This document shows, one piece after another, positions 11,924-22,771 of a stretch of 64,000 nucleotides of DNA. The stretch is taken from contig NC_073745.1 of the NCBI RefSeq assembly GCF_029784135.1, positions 42,240,420 to 42,304,419 on the forward strand. Direction: 5' to 3'. A program made the position numbers and the translations under genes. Within the stretch, counting starts at the first letter, position 1. Each line of letters starts with the position of its first letter. This stretch comes from Toxorhynchites rutilus septentrionalis (lineage: Eukaryota; Arthropoda; Insecta; Diptera; Culicidae). The notes under the pieces are model-generated. The model did no database searches. It was not told the DNA's origin and was given only the letters and a program-made list of their open reading frames with translations.

Positions 11924-14900
11924 CATTAAGGAATTATCAACATCGAGTTACTGTGTGGAAGAACTTGTTAATACCAAAAGAGCCCCAATTCGCATTTGTT
12001 ATAAATTTGTTCATGTTACGCTCGCGTATAATCAGAATTTTACTTTATATGCAAATACACCTTCTGTATATATTGATATTTGCTATTGTTCATCGGAACA
12101 CATCGTTCATGCATTTTACTTTAGTATTGAATTGTTATTTTTTTAAAATGTATTCTAAGACTCGTGTCAGTGATAAGTGTCTGATAAGTGAATTGATCTT
12201 TTTACGTACAAAGATCAAAACAAACGAGATAAATTGCTCTTCTCTCACAAACACCACTACCCCATTTTTACACGTGGTTTTATACTACTACAATGGCTCC
12301 CTTCCACCTTCAGCTTAAAGCTAAATGATACATATTATGTAATAGAATTTATTTTTAAACACAAGAGCTCATAAAGTTCTGTATTATCCCATACAATCGT
12401 ATATATCTGCTGGGCGAATAAGAAAAGTATAGGTAGAAAAAATTGGTGGAAAATTTGCTGATAGAGAGAATTTGCCAAACAGGCTAATAATGAATTCAGA
12501 TAGCATTTTGGTACACTACCCTAACTTAAACAACTATTCACGACTGAAATCAGCAAACTGTTGATATTTCCTCCTATTCTGGTCCTTTTTCTCCATTGAC
12601 AAGATGAGAATCTGATTACACATCTGTGTAAATATGTCACGGCACAGTTCAAGGATTGACGACGCGACTTTTTCGGACTACCTTTAAGCGCGCGCGTTCA
12701 TCATTGTTGTTTCCTCCTCGCTTGAAGCGATTTGAGGACTGATGGACCAATGTCGTTCAAACGTGTGAGCGTTCACAGAATACACAAAACCTTAAAGGGA
12801 TGAATTCCTCGCTTTTTTTTCGGCGGTGACAGCGTATCCATGACAAGAGCGGACCAACACCCCGAAGCACACAACCAGTTAGCCTATTTGTATGCAATCC
12901 GTGGCAAAGGTCCGAACAGCATCTGGTTGCCATAGCCGCCACACACACCCCGGACAGCGACGATGCTAATTTCTGACGAGAGGATAAGAGCGAGTTAAAA
13001 GGGATGAAAAGTTACAAAACTCCACTTCGCAATAGAAGGAGGAAAAATCGAGCACTGCGGAGAACGAATAAAAGGCCATAAGGGGGAAAAGCAATCTTCT
13101 TGCAAGGAAAATCATACCAACATTGATTTACATAACCAACGTCGAAATCAGAGAATAAAGTTGAAGGAATCGAGGGTAATATTGTGATGCGTCACATGGA
13201 GAGGAAAAAAAATCAGGAAATTAAAGGCTGTCATTGGCTGTGTATGCTGATATGAGGGCAATCTCAATCAAAAATATATCTTTCAGAGCCGTTCCATTGA
13301 AGGAGAAATAATTATTAAGTCATTCAATCTTGAGGTTAAACGATTGAGGTTTACATAATACCACGCAAGACTTTCTAATGAATTTACCGGAGAGACCTAA
13401 TTGCCGTTTTGCAGCATAAAGCGATAATAATAAACATTATCTACTCTGTCGTTGAGGCAAAACCCCTTCGCATGGAAACATCTACGTCCGATGTCTAAGA
13501 TTACCTCTCGTTTTATCTATCCAACCGAACAGCTTAATATCCATTAACAAACGCCATTATTAAATAGTAAACCGATTCGAAACCTGATAGGCAATTTCGG
13601 AATCGAGGACAAACACATTAAGGTAGATATTATGCTTCGAAACGAGTGCCAACAGGTCAACGATCGATCTCACCCACTCCCTTTCGGGCAGAAAACTTCG
13701 TTAGGGGTGGACGGGGTGGACGGAGTGGACAGCGTTCGGACACAGGCTACCTGTTTTGCGGTGAACGGTAGCGCTTGTTCGGCCAAATGTGACCCTTTAT
13801 TGTCTCAACGCTCGGAGCGTTCGAATCCCAAATGCACGGCTGGACAGAACCGAAACGAGGAAAGAATAATGTCCCGTGCATGACTGCAAATCCCCCCTCC
13901 GGAGCAGTACAGAAGCCGAGATATATATTATTATTGGATAGGCCACAGAGAGAATGAGGCGACCCGTAATTAATATTAATGATGCATATGAATATAAATA
14001 AACACAAATCATCTGCTATCCGAATGAAATTCATCGCCTCGATTGTGTTCTGAGAGACGCTTATGGCGCACATGGCACTGAGTGGATGGTCTGCATGTAA
14101 GAAGATGCAGTTGGTGCGATGTGATGTCGTTTTCACGGCTGGACATGACAGCCACTATTAACGCCATCGTTCAACGAACTAAGAGGAACTGACGCCAACA
14201 GCTTGCTTGTCTCACCATTTCAAAAGTCACACTCTAAAACAATCTCTGAAACTAAAACTTATCAAGCCCCCCATCTTCCGTTCTCCATTCGTTCGTGAGA
14301 TTATAGTGGCAGTAAACGCGCCCATCAACTGCGGAGTTCCAAACCAAACCAACTGCTCTAGGATGTTTCGCACCGAAAAACCTTCGCAAACACTAATTAT
14401 TACTTTTTAATTAGTTGTGTTGTTTGTCAGCTGGAAGCCCTCCTTCGAATTCTACACTTTCGGGCGCGAGTCCGGGGGGGGGGGGGGGTAACCGCAAACA
14501 TTTATCTACGTCCATGAAAGTTGCCATAATTTTTTCACCATTTTTATGTGCACCTGTGGTCACACAGTGACATGCCGCCGGAGCAGTTAATGGCCTAGCG
14601 TCGATGTGGTTGACCAACTTACCGGGACATATGCATCACTAACTGTTTATGGCAGTCTTGGCGGATGAAAACGACCAAGCATCACTCCTGCGAATGAGGA
14701 ATGAATTCTGGAAATGGGGTCTTCACGCGAACGATTGTAATGTAAGCTGAATTTGCAATGAGATTAGCGAATGGGAACTAATTGACACAACAATGAGAGA
14801 TGGGATGCAAAAATTGAAATTGGAAAACGACCTATATCACTATTTAACACATAAACAAAACCGATTTAATCAAGCATCGAAGGAATTCTCGGACTATTCC

Positions 14901-15159
14901 TGGAATTCATCAATTATTTTACGGCAGTATTACGCATTTTACATTCGAGTGTTGGATACGATCACTTTGCACATAACCTCCAGTTTGTTATTCATGACTG
15001 TTGAAATCTTCTTGACTAGTATAAACATTCCAGTCAGAGTAACCTGAAATCAAAATTATGCTGAATTTTGATTGATCGTTTTAGATCAGATTGAAACGTT
15101 GCACATGCATCTCATAGACCAAGTATTTTTCACGAATAATTAATTTGACCCAAGAGTGT
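11924..15159. other. No recognisable gene; intergenic
   Basis: No domain-bearing frame found. Small features: three near-perfect GTGGACGGG-like 9-mers around 13706-13732 and a run of 15 G at 14474-14488. The GC content of 12640-14650 is higher than that of neighbouring repeats, so this could be older single-copy DNA. Confidence 0.45.
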
Positions 15160-15325
15160 GTTTTTGACGTAGGACTACGTCTTTTAATGAGGGTCCCAAA
15201 GCAGAAAACAGGTCACGAATTTATAAAATAAAGTTTACGCTAATAACTTCTTTCGCTACGAATGAATTTTGATGATTTGTGTACCAACCAATTCTCTAAG
15301 ATTATGAAACTAAGATGATGATACA
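15160..15325 (+). repeat. Palindrome-tipped repeat, copy A
   Basis: Begins with the palindrome GACGTAGGACTACGTC at 15166-15181. The following blocks CAGAAAACAGGTCACG, AAATAAAGTTTACG, TAATAACTTCTTTCGCT and ATTCTCTAAGATT match, in the same order, the minus strand of 36990-37178. No coding capacity is seen, so I treat it as a MITE-like repeat. Confidence 0.8.
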
Positions 15326-15739
15326 TTATGATTTCTTAATCTACAAACGATTTAAATCAACAAAAAATGGGAATATTTCCATTTCTACCCATTTTTTTGC
15401 TTACCTACCTGAGCTGTCAATAAAGCGCAGCTTATGCATATGTGAGGTACAATACTTACATATTCCAGCGAATCAAATGCAGCGTTCGTTTTAGGGGAAT
15501 GTGAAGAGAGGAAATATGGCAATTTAAGCTCCACCTGTTTCAATTGAGTACAAATAATACATTCGTGATTGCAAATCAATGTGTGTATAGATGATAGATT
15601 TTAAAGCTTAAGACAACCCAGCAGCAAATCACAATTCCAGTCCAGCTAGGGAGCGACAACGTTTTTTGCTGAGTTTCTATTATAGAGTTATCCGATGCAT
15701 TCTAAAGTATTGGATATGCAACTTCATTTATTTGAATAA
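15326..15739. other. No recognisable gene
   Basis: AT-rich sequence between a MITE-like repeat and a mariner remnant; nothing supported. Confidence 0.4.
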
Positions 15740-16162
15740 TAATATGAATTAATACATTATTCAAAATGTTGGCCATCGCTAGCCACTACTTTTTCTCATC
15801 TTTCTGACAATCTTACATAGATCGCGAAGGAAGTGTTTATCTTATGAGGCCTCCTGGACTGGAACCCTAGAGGCCGAGAATGAATCCAACCAATTTTTGA
15901 TATCTTGTTCTGAAGTAACCCACTCAAAGCGTTCTGCATTGATCGAAACCAATGATAATCAGAAGGGGCTAGCTCTGGGCTATAAGGCGACTGAAGAATA
16001 TTTTATCCGCTATTCTCCAAATAGTTTCTAACTGGAACAGCAACATGACGCCGAGCGTTGTCATGATTGAATATTAACGACACGTGTCTGATCGCATAAT
16101 CTGGACGTTTTTCGGCAATAGCTCACGTCAAACGGATCATTTGTTGCATGTAGAAGACTCCA
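15740..16162 (-). pseudogene. mariner transposase remnant (antisense)
   Basis: On the minus strand the sequence encodes, in order, IFNHDNARRHVAVPVRNYLE, then YSPELAPSDYHWFRSMQNAL, then SEQDIKNWLDSF. These are the second and third aspartate regions and the C-terminal tail of a DD34D mariner transposase. Stop codons occur (for example TGA between the two D blocks) and the amino half is absent. The 5' side of this remnant ends where the SINE at 16163 begins, suggesting SINE insertion or truncation there. Confidence 0.85.
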
Positions 16163-16404
16163 TCAGTGCTTTCGTAGTCGAGTGGTTAGTGTCACACAGT
16201 ATCATGCTGGAGGTTCGAGTTCGATTCCCGTTCTGACCGGGGGATTTTCCGACAAAAAAAAATTTCTTCCGACTTGTCACGCGTATTTTAGAGATTGCCC
16301 CTCAGAACACATTCAAGGCGTGTTATTTGGCATAGTAAATCTCAACTAAGTGGTACTAACAAAAATGACGCAGTAATCCTTACGTTGAGACAGCTAAAGT
16401 TCCA
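16163..16404 (+). mobile_element. tRNA-derived SINE with intact A and B boxes (Feilai-like)
   Basis: The head has an A box (TAGTCGAGTGG, 16175-16185) and a B box (GTTCGATTCC, 16219-16228) spaced as in a tRNA promoter, so Pol III transcription is expected from the family. The body blocks CACGCGTATTTTAGAG, ACATTCAAGGCGTG and AAATGACGCAG follow. The 3' end stops at an 11-bp exact tandem duplication (CTAAAGTTCCA, 16394-16415) where LINE coding sequence begins; the usual CATTGAAGAAG tail is missing. Confidence 0.88.
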
Positions 16405-17805
16405 CTAAAGTTCCAGGTTGATCCTTCTTCGTATATTCCCAACCGTGTTTGTTTTCCTGACTACATCAATTCCTCTGTGCATTTTGATCTGTCCATGAAG
16501 CAGGATATCCATGGAATTCCCGATTATCATCGATCGGGGATCGTTCCTACGATTTTCGAAGTAAAGTATGGGCGTGTCAATTGTGATAATATGTACTTTA
16601 CTGATGGGTCCTCTATGAATGAGTCCACAGGATTTGGAGTGTTCAACAAATTTTTTAGCACCTCACACAGTCTTCAGAATCCTTGCTCAGTGTATATTGC
16701 TGAATTGGCAGCAATACACTGGGCGCTGGACAGCGTCGCCTCACGACCTGTTGAACACTATTACATTGTAACGGATAGTCTGAGCTCTGTCGAAGCTATC
16801 CGTTCAGTGAGGCCGGAAAAGCACTCGCCGTACTTCCTTGAGAGAATACGAGAAATTTTGAGTGCTTTATCTAGACGCTGTTATGTCATTACCTTTGTCT
16901 GGGTCCCTTCACATTGCTCAATTACGGGTAATGAGAGGGCTGACTCATTAGCAAAGGTAGGTGCAATTGAAGGCGAAATTTATCAGCGTCAAATCGCCTT
17001 CAATGAATTTTATTCTTTAGTTCGTAGAAATACCATCGCTAACTGGCATCGCAAATGGAACGAAGATGAATTGGGCCGGTGGCTCCACTCGATTATCCCT
17101 AAGGTTAGCCTCAATCCGTGGTTCAAAAGTCTGGACTTGAGTCGGGACTTTATTCGCACCTTCTCCCGACTCATGTCCAATCACTATTCGTTAGACGCGC
17201 TGCTTTTTCGTTTTAATCTTGCCGACAGCAATCTCTGCGGTTGTGGCCATGGTTACCACGACATCGAACACGTTGTTTGGTCGTGCGAGTTGTATCTTGT
17301 CGCCAGATCGAATTTAGAAAACTCCCTTCGGGCTGGAGGAAAGCAGTCCAATGTGCCGGCTCGGTTAGACCTTGATTACATGTCCCAAATATATGTTTTC
17401 CTTAAAGCTATCGATCTTCGAGTGTGATTGTTCATACATCCTTTTCCCCTCCTTTTCGTCCTTCCCTTCCTACTAACATAAGAATAAGTTAAATTGTAAA
17501 TACATATTAGATGTAAGGATAGTTTTAAGAATTGAGTGTGAAGTGTCAGTGTGAATGAGAATGTGAATGTGAATGTGAGTGCGAGTGTAAACACACATCT
17601 CCTTACATCCCATCCTTTTCCTAATGAAAATGTGTCACCCTTCTAAACTCGAGTCGACCGCGAGTAATCGGTTTCCTATTTCATTAACCATAGAATTAAG
17701 GAAACAACATGTTGATATATGCTAGTTGAAATATAGTTAAGAGTTTGGCTCCATTAAACTTATGTAACTGAGCCTGTAAAAATAAACGGATTAATAAAAA
17801 AAAGT
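16405..17805 (+). mobile_element. 5'-truncated non-LTR retrotransposon, RNase H-bearing 3' end
   Basis: Consists of the C-terminal part of ORF2 (RNase H plus cysteine-rich tail), a roughly 370-bp 3' UTR with GAATGTGAATGTGAATGTGA-type short repeats near 17550-17585, and an A-rich end (AATAAACGGATTAATAAAAA, near 17783). Clades with an RNase H domain after the RT include I, LOA and Outcast; I cannot choose between them without a search. RT and endonuclease are missing, as expected of incomplete reverse transcription. Confidence 0.88.
16415..17427 (+). CDS. ORF2 C-terminal fragment: RNase H domain and zinc-binding tail
   Basis: The frame is open from upstream of the element junction to a stop at 17427; the GTG at 16477 is merely the first start-like codon, so the true start has been lost. 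The RNase H core is complete by eye: MYFTDGSSMNESTGFG holds the first Asp, IAELAAIHWAL the Glu, YYIVTDSLSSVEAI the second Asp and GNERADSLAK the last Asp. Near the C-terminus, CGCGHGYHDIEHVVWSCEL is the C-C-H-C cysteine motif usual at the end of I- and LOA-type ORF2 proteins. RNase H removes RNA from the RNA-DNA hybrid during target-primed reverse transcription. No frameshift or stop is visible, so this fragment is comparatively young, but alone it is not a functional retrotransposon. Confidence 0.9.
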
Positions 17806-18035
17806 ACAGTGCATTACTTTGGCTTTGGTGTTTATGTTCCTGGTTGGCCTGGCCTGGTTTGTCTTTCCTTTCAAAAATATATTAAATAAAAAAATATATA
17901 AAAATATGCAAATAAATAAATACAGGGTTTTCCATTTCGGGCTTCTGAAAGTATACAGCCCTGCGCTTACAACCGTTTGACATAGCTGTCAACCAAATCG
18001 TCATATCGTTAGTTGAATGTCTGCCATTTTACAAT

Positions 18036-18388
18036 ATGGATCGTTTTAGCATCGCACAACGTGTTAATTTTGTTAAATTATATAATAAAAAGGATGAAAA
18101 ACCGGCAAATGTTTTTCGAGCATTACGGACGGATTTTGGTCGTCATGGACGGCTTACAGAGCACACAATCGCTAATGTAGTGCGTAAATTCGAACAAACT
18201 GGATCCGTAGCGGATATTGTGAAACCTGTGCATCATCGTAATGTGCGTTCGAAAATATTGCTGCTGTTGCTGCCAGTGTGTAGGATGACCCGAATGTTTC
18301 GATTCCACGGCGTGCTCAGCAATTGGGCTTGTCAAACACATCATTGTGGCGAATTTTGCATTTGGACTTGCACCTACATCCATATAAA
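18036..18388 (+). pseudogene. Tc1/mariner transposase, amino part (left of copia)
   Basis: Begins MDRFSIAQRVNFVKLYNKKD, a DNA-binding amino region with a helix-turn-helix, and continues TIANVVRKFEQTGSVADIVK. Near 18245-18255 the frame shifts; the correct downstream peptide (including ENIAAVAASV and SLWRILHLDLHLHPYK) reads in another frame. It ends at 18388 exactly where the copia target duplication ATAAA lies, within a Pro-Tyr-Lys-Val codon series that resumes on the far side of the insertion. The family name below superfamily level is not assigned. Confidence 0.9.
18384..18388 (+). other. copia target-site duplication, left copy (ATAAA)
   Basis: ATAAA also occurs at 22772-22776. Removing one copy and the copia rejoins CCATATAAAGTCC, which keeps the mariner transposase codons Pro-Tyr-Lys-Val in frame. 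Confidence 0.92.
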
Positions 18389-18527
18389 ACTTGGAAGGGA
18401 GTGAAAATAAAATGCGACTAAACTAGTGAACGATCAAACAAGAAAGATATATTTCGACAAACTACAGAGCATTAAATTATCATGGCATGCTTCTTGTAAT
18501 CGTGTTGCTTCGTTGGCAATTTCAACA
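18389..18527 (-). repeat. copia 3' LTR (139 bp)
   Basis: Identical by eye to 22633-22771. On the minus strand it starts TGTTGAAATTGCC and ends CTTCCAAGT, so the termini are TG...GT rather than TG...CA. The end is fixed by the neighbouring ATAAA target duplication. Confidence 0.93.
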
Positions 18528-21276
18528 CTCCTCCTCAATCACGATCTGTTGCAGGCCAATTGATGATCGTAGTCTCTCCAGCTTCACCCTTGGTAGCGGC
18601 TTTGTCAGGGCATCTGCTTCCATGGATTCGGTTGGACAATACCGAACGCACAGGACTCCAGATTTCTTCAGATCACGGACGAGGTTGAACCTGGTGTCGA
18701 TGTGTTTGGTACGCCGGGTATCACCTTCGTTCTGCAGCATGCTGATGCAACTCTGGTTGTCCTCGTGGATGAGAACAGGGTAGTGGACTTCTTCACCGAG
18801 GCCTCGCATGAGTTTGATGAGCCACAGCAGTTCCTTGGTTGCTTCTGCCAGAGCTACATACTCTGCCTCGGTCGATGACAACGTAACGCATGATTGTTTC
18901 CGGGATGTCCAAGCGATCGGTCCACCTCCAAGTTTGAACAAAAATCCGGAATTCGATTTCCGGTCCGAGCGATCTCCTGCCCAATCCGCGTCAGCATAGC
19001 CTTCAAGGTTCCCCTCTCCTCCTAGCTTCAACCGCAAGTTGGCAGTACCCTTCAAGTACCGCAGGGCTCGCTTTGCTTCCGACCAGTCGGTTTCCGTCGG
19101 CTTGCTTACTCTGCGCCCGAGAATGGACGCGGTGATCGCCAAGTCTGGTCTGGTACAAACAGCAACATAGAGCAAAGCACCGACAAGGCTTTGGTATTTC
19201 TCACTGTTCGGCATTTTCTCCTCCTTTTGCATGATGTTGGGGTAACCAGGATCCATCGGTATCGGTGAAGGTTTCGCTTGTTCCATACTAAATCGAGCCA
19301 CGATCCGATTGATGTAGCCTTCTTGCGACAGCAGAAAATCTCCGTTCACGTTCCGTTCCACCTGGATCCCAAGGTAGTTTTTCACATTGCCAAGGCAGGA
19401 AATCTTGAATTTCTTTCCCAGGAAAGAGCAAACTCGCCTGTATTCGTCATCTCCAAATGATACGATTAGCATATCGTCGACGTAGAGCAAAATAAACAAA
19501 AGCTCTCCGTCAACGTTCCTCACGAAAAGACAGTTGTCAGCTTCCGTTGGCTTGTATCCCAGCTGCATCAGGACTTCGGTGATGGTTCTGTTCCAAACCC
19601 GTCCGGCTTGCTTGAGTCCATACAAACTCCTCCTTAAGCTGCAAACTTCGCTTCGATTTCCGGTTTCGTATCCGGGGGGTTGCTGCATGAAGATTTCTTC
19701 GCTGATTTCTCCATACAGGTACGCCGTTTTGATGTCGATGTGCTTCACATCCATCATCCTCCGGGCAGCTACCGCCAGAAGTGCCCGAAATGTCGTGTGT
19801 TTGGCTACGGGCGCGTAGACTTCATCGTAGTCAGTTCCAAACTTCTGACTGGAGCCTTTCGCCACGAGACGCGCCTTGTACCTTGCTACGTTGCCATGCT
19901 CATCCAGCTTTTTCTTGAAAATCCAGCGGCAGCCCACTGGTTTCCGGTTGGAGGGCAACTGGACGATTTCCCATGTTTTGTTCTCCTGCAGAGAAGCAAA
20001 CTCCTCGTCCATTGCTTTCTTCCACTGCTCTCGCTCTGGACCACCCAGGGCTTCTGCGACGGTCCGTGGCTCAGCGGCTTGCTGAATGGCAATCTGGCCT
20101 GTTTCGCCATATCTTTGAGGTGGCACTCCCTTCGTCTTCCGGCTGGACGTTCTTGAAGCCACAGGTTCAATTGGTGCGTTGGGGGGACGTTCATTCTCGT
20201 CGTTGCCATCGGTGAGCGTGACATCGCAATCAACGTATGGATCGATCGTCTCGTTTTGATCATCCCCTTCGTCGGAATCAGACTCCTCCTCAATCTCCGG
20301 TTGCTCACTATGAACGTCCCCTGCAACGATAGGAAAATTATTAGTCTTCGGGAAAGCATGTTCACCGATCGAGCATTCGATGATACTTCCATTTTCTGAC
20401 GCTTCATCCTGACCGGTGTTGCCCATCGTCAGAAATCGTGCATCTCTGCTGTTCACAATGGTGCCAGTCATCAGGTCCAGGAATCGGTACGCCTTCTGTT
20501 GCGATGAATAGCCCACGAACGTCATCTTCACCGCCTTCGAATCAAACTTCGATCTGTTCTGTTTGGGAACCCACACAAATGCCTTGGTGCCAAAAATCTG
20601 CAAATGGCTCACATCCGGTTTCTCGTCCCACCATGCCTCGTACGGTGTTACCTGGAGTGCCGTGGTAGGAAGCCGATTCTGGAGGTAGTTTGCAGTATTC
20701 ACGGCTTCGGCCCAGTATCGCAACGGGAGGTCCGCGTCCAACAGCATGCACTTCGCCATCTCATTCAGAGAACGATTTTTCCGTTCCGCAACACCATTTT
20801 GCTGCGGGGTGTACGGTGTGGTAAACTGTTGCCGGATGCCTTCCCGTCTGCAGAAGTCTTCCATTGCTCGATTCTTGAATTCACCGCCGTTGTCCGATCG
20901 GATGATCTTCGGCGGCCTGTCAAAGGTGGTCTTCATCTCCATCACGAAGTCCTTCAGCTTGTCCTCTGCATCGGATTTTTCACGTAGGAAATATACCGTC
21001 GTGTAGCGAGAATAGTCGTCAATCACGGTGAGATAGTAGCGACATCCACCTTGTGTGACATTTTTCATCGGCCCACACACGTCGACATGGACCAAATCCA
21101 ACGCGCTTCGATTTCTTCTTGGCTTCTTTGGGAAACGGGAGTCGTGCAAATTTTCCCTCCAGACAGCACTCGCACTGAATCCGCAGCCCACAATCCTCGA
21201 TTTGCAGTCCTGTCGCTAGGCTCTTCCTCTTCAAATCCTGCAAGGCCTCGTTGTCACGATGACCCATCCTTCTGTG
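18522..21276 (-). pseudogene. copia integrase, reverse transcriptase and RNase H (frameshifted)
   Basis: After the TAG the pre-integrase motif (H-H, then CECC) is in frame until a single-base-type frameshift within the Lys-rich stretch near 21100-21125. The main 889-residue frame (18522-21191) then carries integrase residues D in VHVDVCGP, D in IRSDNGGEF and E in NGVAERKN, with 35 residues between the last two. RT follows (CRWIFKKKLD, DIKTAYLYGEI, SLYGLKQAG, LLYVDDMLIV at about 569-577), then RNase H (YADADWAGDRSDRKSNSG, STEAEYVAL, KHIDTRFNLVRD). It ends VIEEEC* at the 3' LTR edge. All catalytic residues are present; only the stop and frameshift break it. Confidence 0.94.
18528..18538 (-). 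promoter_or_regulatory. Polypurine tract
   Basis: Minus strand TTGAGGAGGAG lies directly before the 3' LTR (TGTTG...), where plus-strand DNA synthesis is primed. Confidence 0.85.
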
Positions 21277-22512
21277 CTACGTGTGCTGACAGTTGGCGGT
21301 GTGGCGTTTTTCTTCCACCTTCGTCGCTCTGTGGGCGTTCTTCAAGACGTACAACCCACCAGAAACGACCGCGTTTGCTGCAACCCTTTCATCCTTCAGA
21401 ATGGTGCAGCCCTTGGCATCGAAGATGACGGTTCCTTTCTTCTCGACCAACTTCCGCACCGAAATCAAATTCGACTCGAGATTCGGTACGTACAACGTAT
21501 CTGTAAGATTAACTGTCAGATTTTTACCTTCAAGATCGAAGCAACCGATGCGACACGTTCCTTTGCCCCTCGCAACCGTCGTCTTGCCGTCAGCGAGCAC
21601 CACGTGTTCGTTCACATTTTCATCCAGGTCCACGAAAAAATCCATCTCGGCGCACATGTGCGATGTCGCCCCGGAATCGACGACCCAGGCTGCTGCTTCA
21701 ACTGCTCCTCTGGCCATGAAGGTGGCTTCGCTCCTATCTTCACGAACCGCCTTTGCCCTGGACGAAGTTTTGCGGGTTTTCCGGTTCTCCTGGTCCTTCC
21801 AGTTCTCCTCTTCTCGGTCACTGGCCAACTTCCGACACTCTCGCTGTTTGTGCCCCGGTTTTTGGCAGTAGTGGCAAGTAAGTGGCTTCTTACCAGAACC
21901 TGCCCGCAAACCGGTCTCGTTGCCATAGCTACCGATTTTCGTTACCTCGTCGATGAGCTTCCTTTTCACCAACTCCAAAGTGAGCTCGTCGTCCGCCCTG
22001 CTCTCGAGGGCCGTCGTCAGCGTGTTGAAAGATTTCGGGAGGCTACTCAACACAATCGCCACCTGCAGCTTTTCGTCCAGTTTCAGGTCCGCCAAGGAGA
22101 GACGCTCGAAGATTTCTTCCATTTCGACGACGTGCTTCTCCATGTCCTCGCCCTCACTGTACCGTTTCGTAATCAGGTTTCGCAATAAGGACACTTTGGA
22201 AGTCAGGGTTGGCTTCTCAAAATGGTCCCCAAGCTTTTTCCAGGCTTCACGAGCGGTCATTGTCTGCTTGATGAGGCCATGCTGGTTGCTCTCCATCAAG
22301 AGCCCGATCGTGGCTCGTGCTCGCTGGTCCCCGTAGTTCCAATCTTCCAACTCAGCAGCGTTTCCCGGATCCGCCGTCGTCGCAGCTTGATCGGCTGGTC
22401 TCACTTGGGTGACGAACTTCCACAAATTTTCCCGGATCAGCAGAAGCTCGGTGCTGAACTTCCAGCTGCTGTAATTTTCTCCATTTAGCTTCGGAAACTG
22501 GATCTTCTCCAT
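21277..22512 (-). pseudogene. copia gag-protease (frame stopped before integrase)
   Basis: A 411-residue frame starting MEKIQFPKLNGENYSSWKF, the usual copia gag opening. Residues 1-200 form the gag region; a CCHC zinc knuckle, CHYCQKPGHKQREC, lies at 213-226; the aspartic protease signature VVDSGATSHM is at about 277-286. The frame ends in TAG (21277-21279) just before HRRMGHRDNEAL, the pre-integrase zinc region, which continues in the same frame to about 21120. The stop sits where a tryptophan codon would be expected in this family, so it looks like a point nonsense mutation. Gag packages the RNA; protease matures the polyprotein. Confidence 0.93.
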
Positions 22513-22570
22513 TTCGGCTTCGTTTCAGGAAACAATTTTCACGGATGTTGATTATCGTTGCTAGGCACCT

Positions 22571-22632
22571 AGTTCTGGGCCCACTAACCACTTGGAAGCG
22601 CAGTGCAGTGGAAGCGTGCTGGGCCCATAACC
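22571..22632 (-). repeat. Partial duplication of primer site and LTR edge
   Basis: Plus strand CTGGGCCCACTAACCACTTGGAAG (about 22576-22599) is nearly repeated as CTGGGCCCATAACC|ACTTGGAAG across the primer-site/LTR boundary (from 22619). The upstream copy includes a second LTR-edge-like ACTTGGAAG at 22590-22598. Confidence 0.8.
22605..22632 (-). promoter_or_regulatory. Primer-binding site matching the initiator tRNA-Met 5' half
   Basis: The plus strand here reads as the initiator tRNA-Met sense sequence from its D-arm through the anticodon loop, including GCGTGCTGGGCCCATAACC at its end. Recalled from the Drosophila tRNA, the match is 28 nt and stops after residue 39, which is where the copia primer (a 39-nt 5' tRNA fragment) ends. 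The match abuts the 5' LTR with no spacer. This half-tRNA priming is known from Drosophila copia. Confidence 0.88.
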
Positions 22633-22771
22633 ACTTGGAAGGGAGTGAAAATAAAATGCGACTAAACTAGTGAACGATCAAACAAGAAAGATATATTTCG
22701 ACAAACTACAGAGCATTAAATTATCATGGCATGCTTCTTGTAATCGTGTTGCTTCGTTGGCAATTTCAACA
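22633..22771 (-). repeat. copia 5' LTR (139 bp)
   Basis: Mate of the LTR at 18389-18527 with no difference found. Expected to hold the promoter. On the minus strand it is followed immediately by the primer-binding site, which independently supports the boundary at 22633. Confidence 0.93.

Larger units (their letters stand above)
18389..22771 (-). mobile_element. Ty1/copia LTR retrotransposon, 4383 bp, inserted in a Tc1/mariner element
   Basis: Oriented on the minus strand: 5' LTR 22633-22771, tRNA primer site 22605-22632, gag-protease frame 22512-21277, integrase-RT-RNase H frame to 18522, polypurine tract 18528-18538, 3' LTR 18389-18527. The two 139-bp LTRs look identical. A 5-bp target duplication ATAAA flanks it (18384-18388 and 22772-22776). 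The domain order protease, integrase, RT, RNase H defines copia type. One internal stop and one frameshift break the polyprotein, so it is not autonomous as it stands. Confidence 0.96.

Noticed and set aside
16175..16228. tRNA gene candidate (A and B boxes)
   Set aside because: Continues into a SINE body shared by two other loci and lacks a plausible cloverleaf acceptor pairing; called a SINE head.
19534..22488. Several long plus-strand frames across the copia element (up to 309 residues)
   Set aside because: They are antisense shadows of the gag-pol frames, with no recognisable domain.
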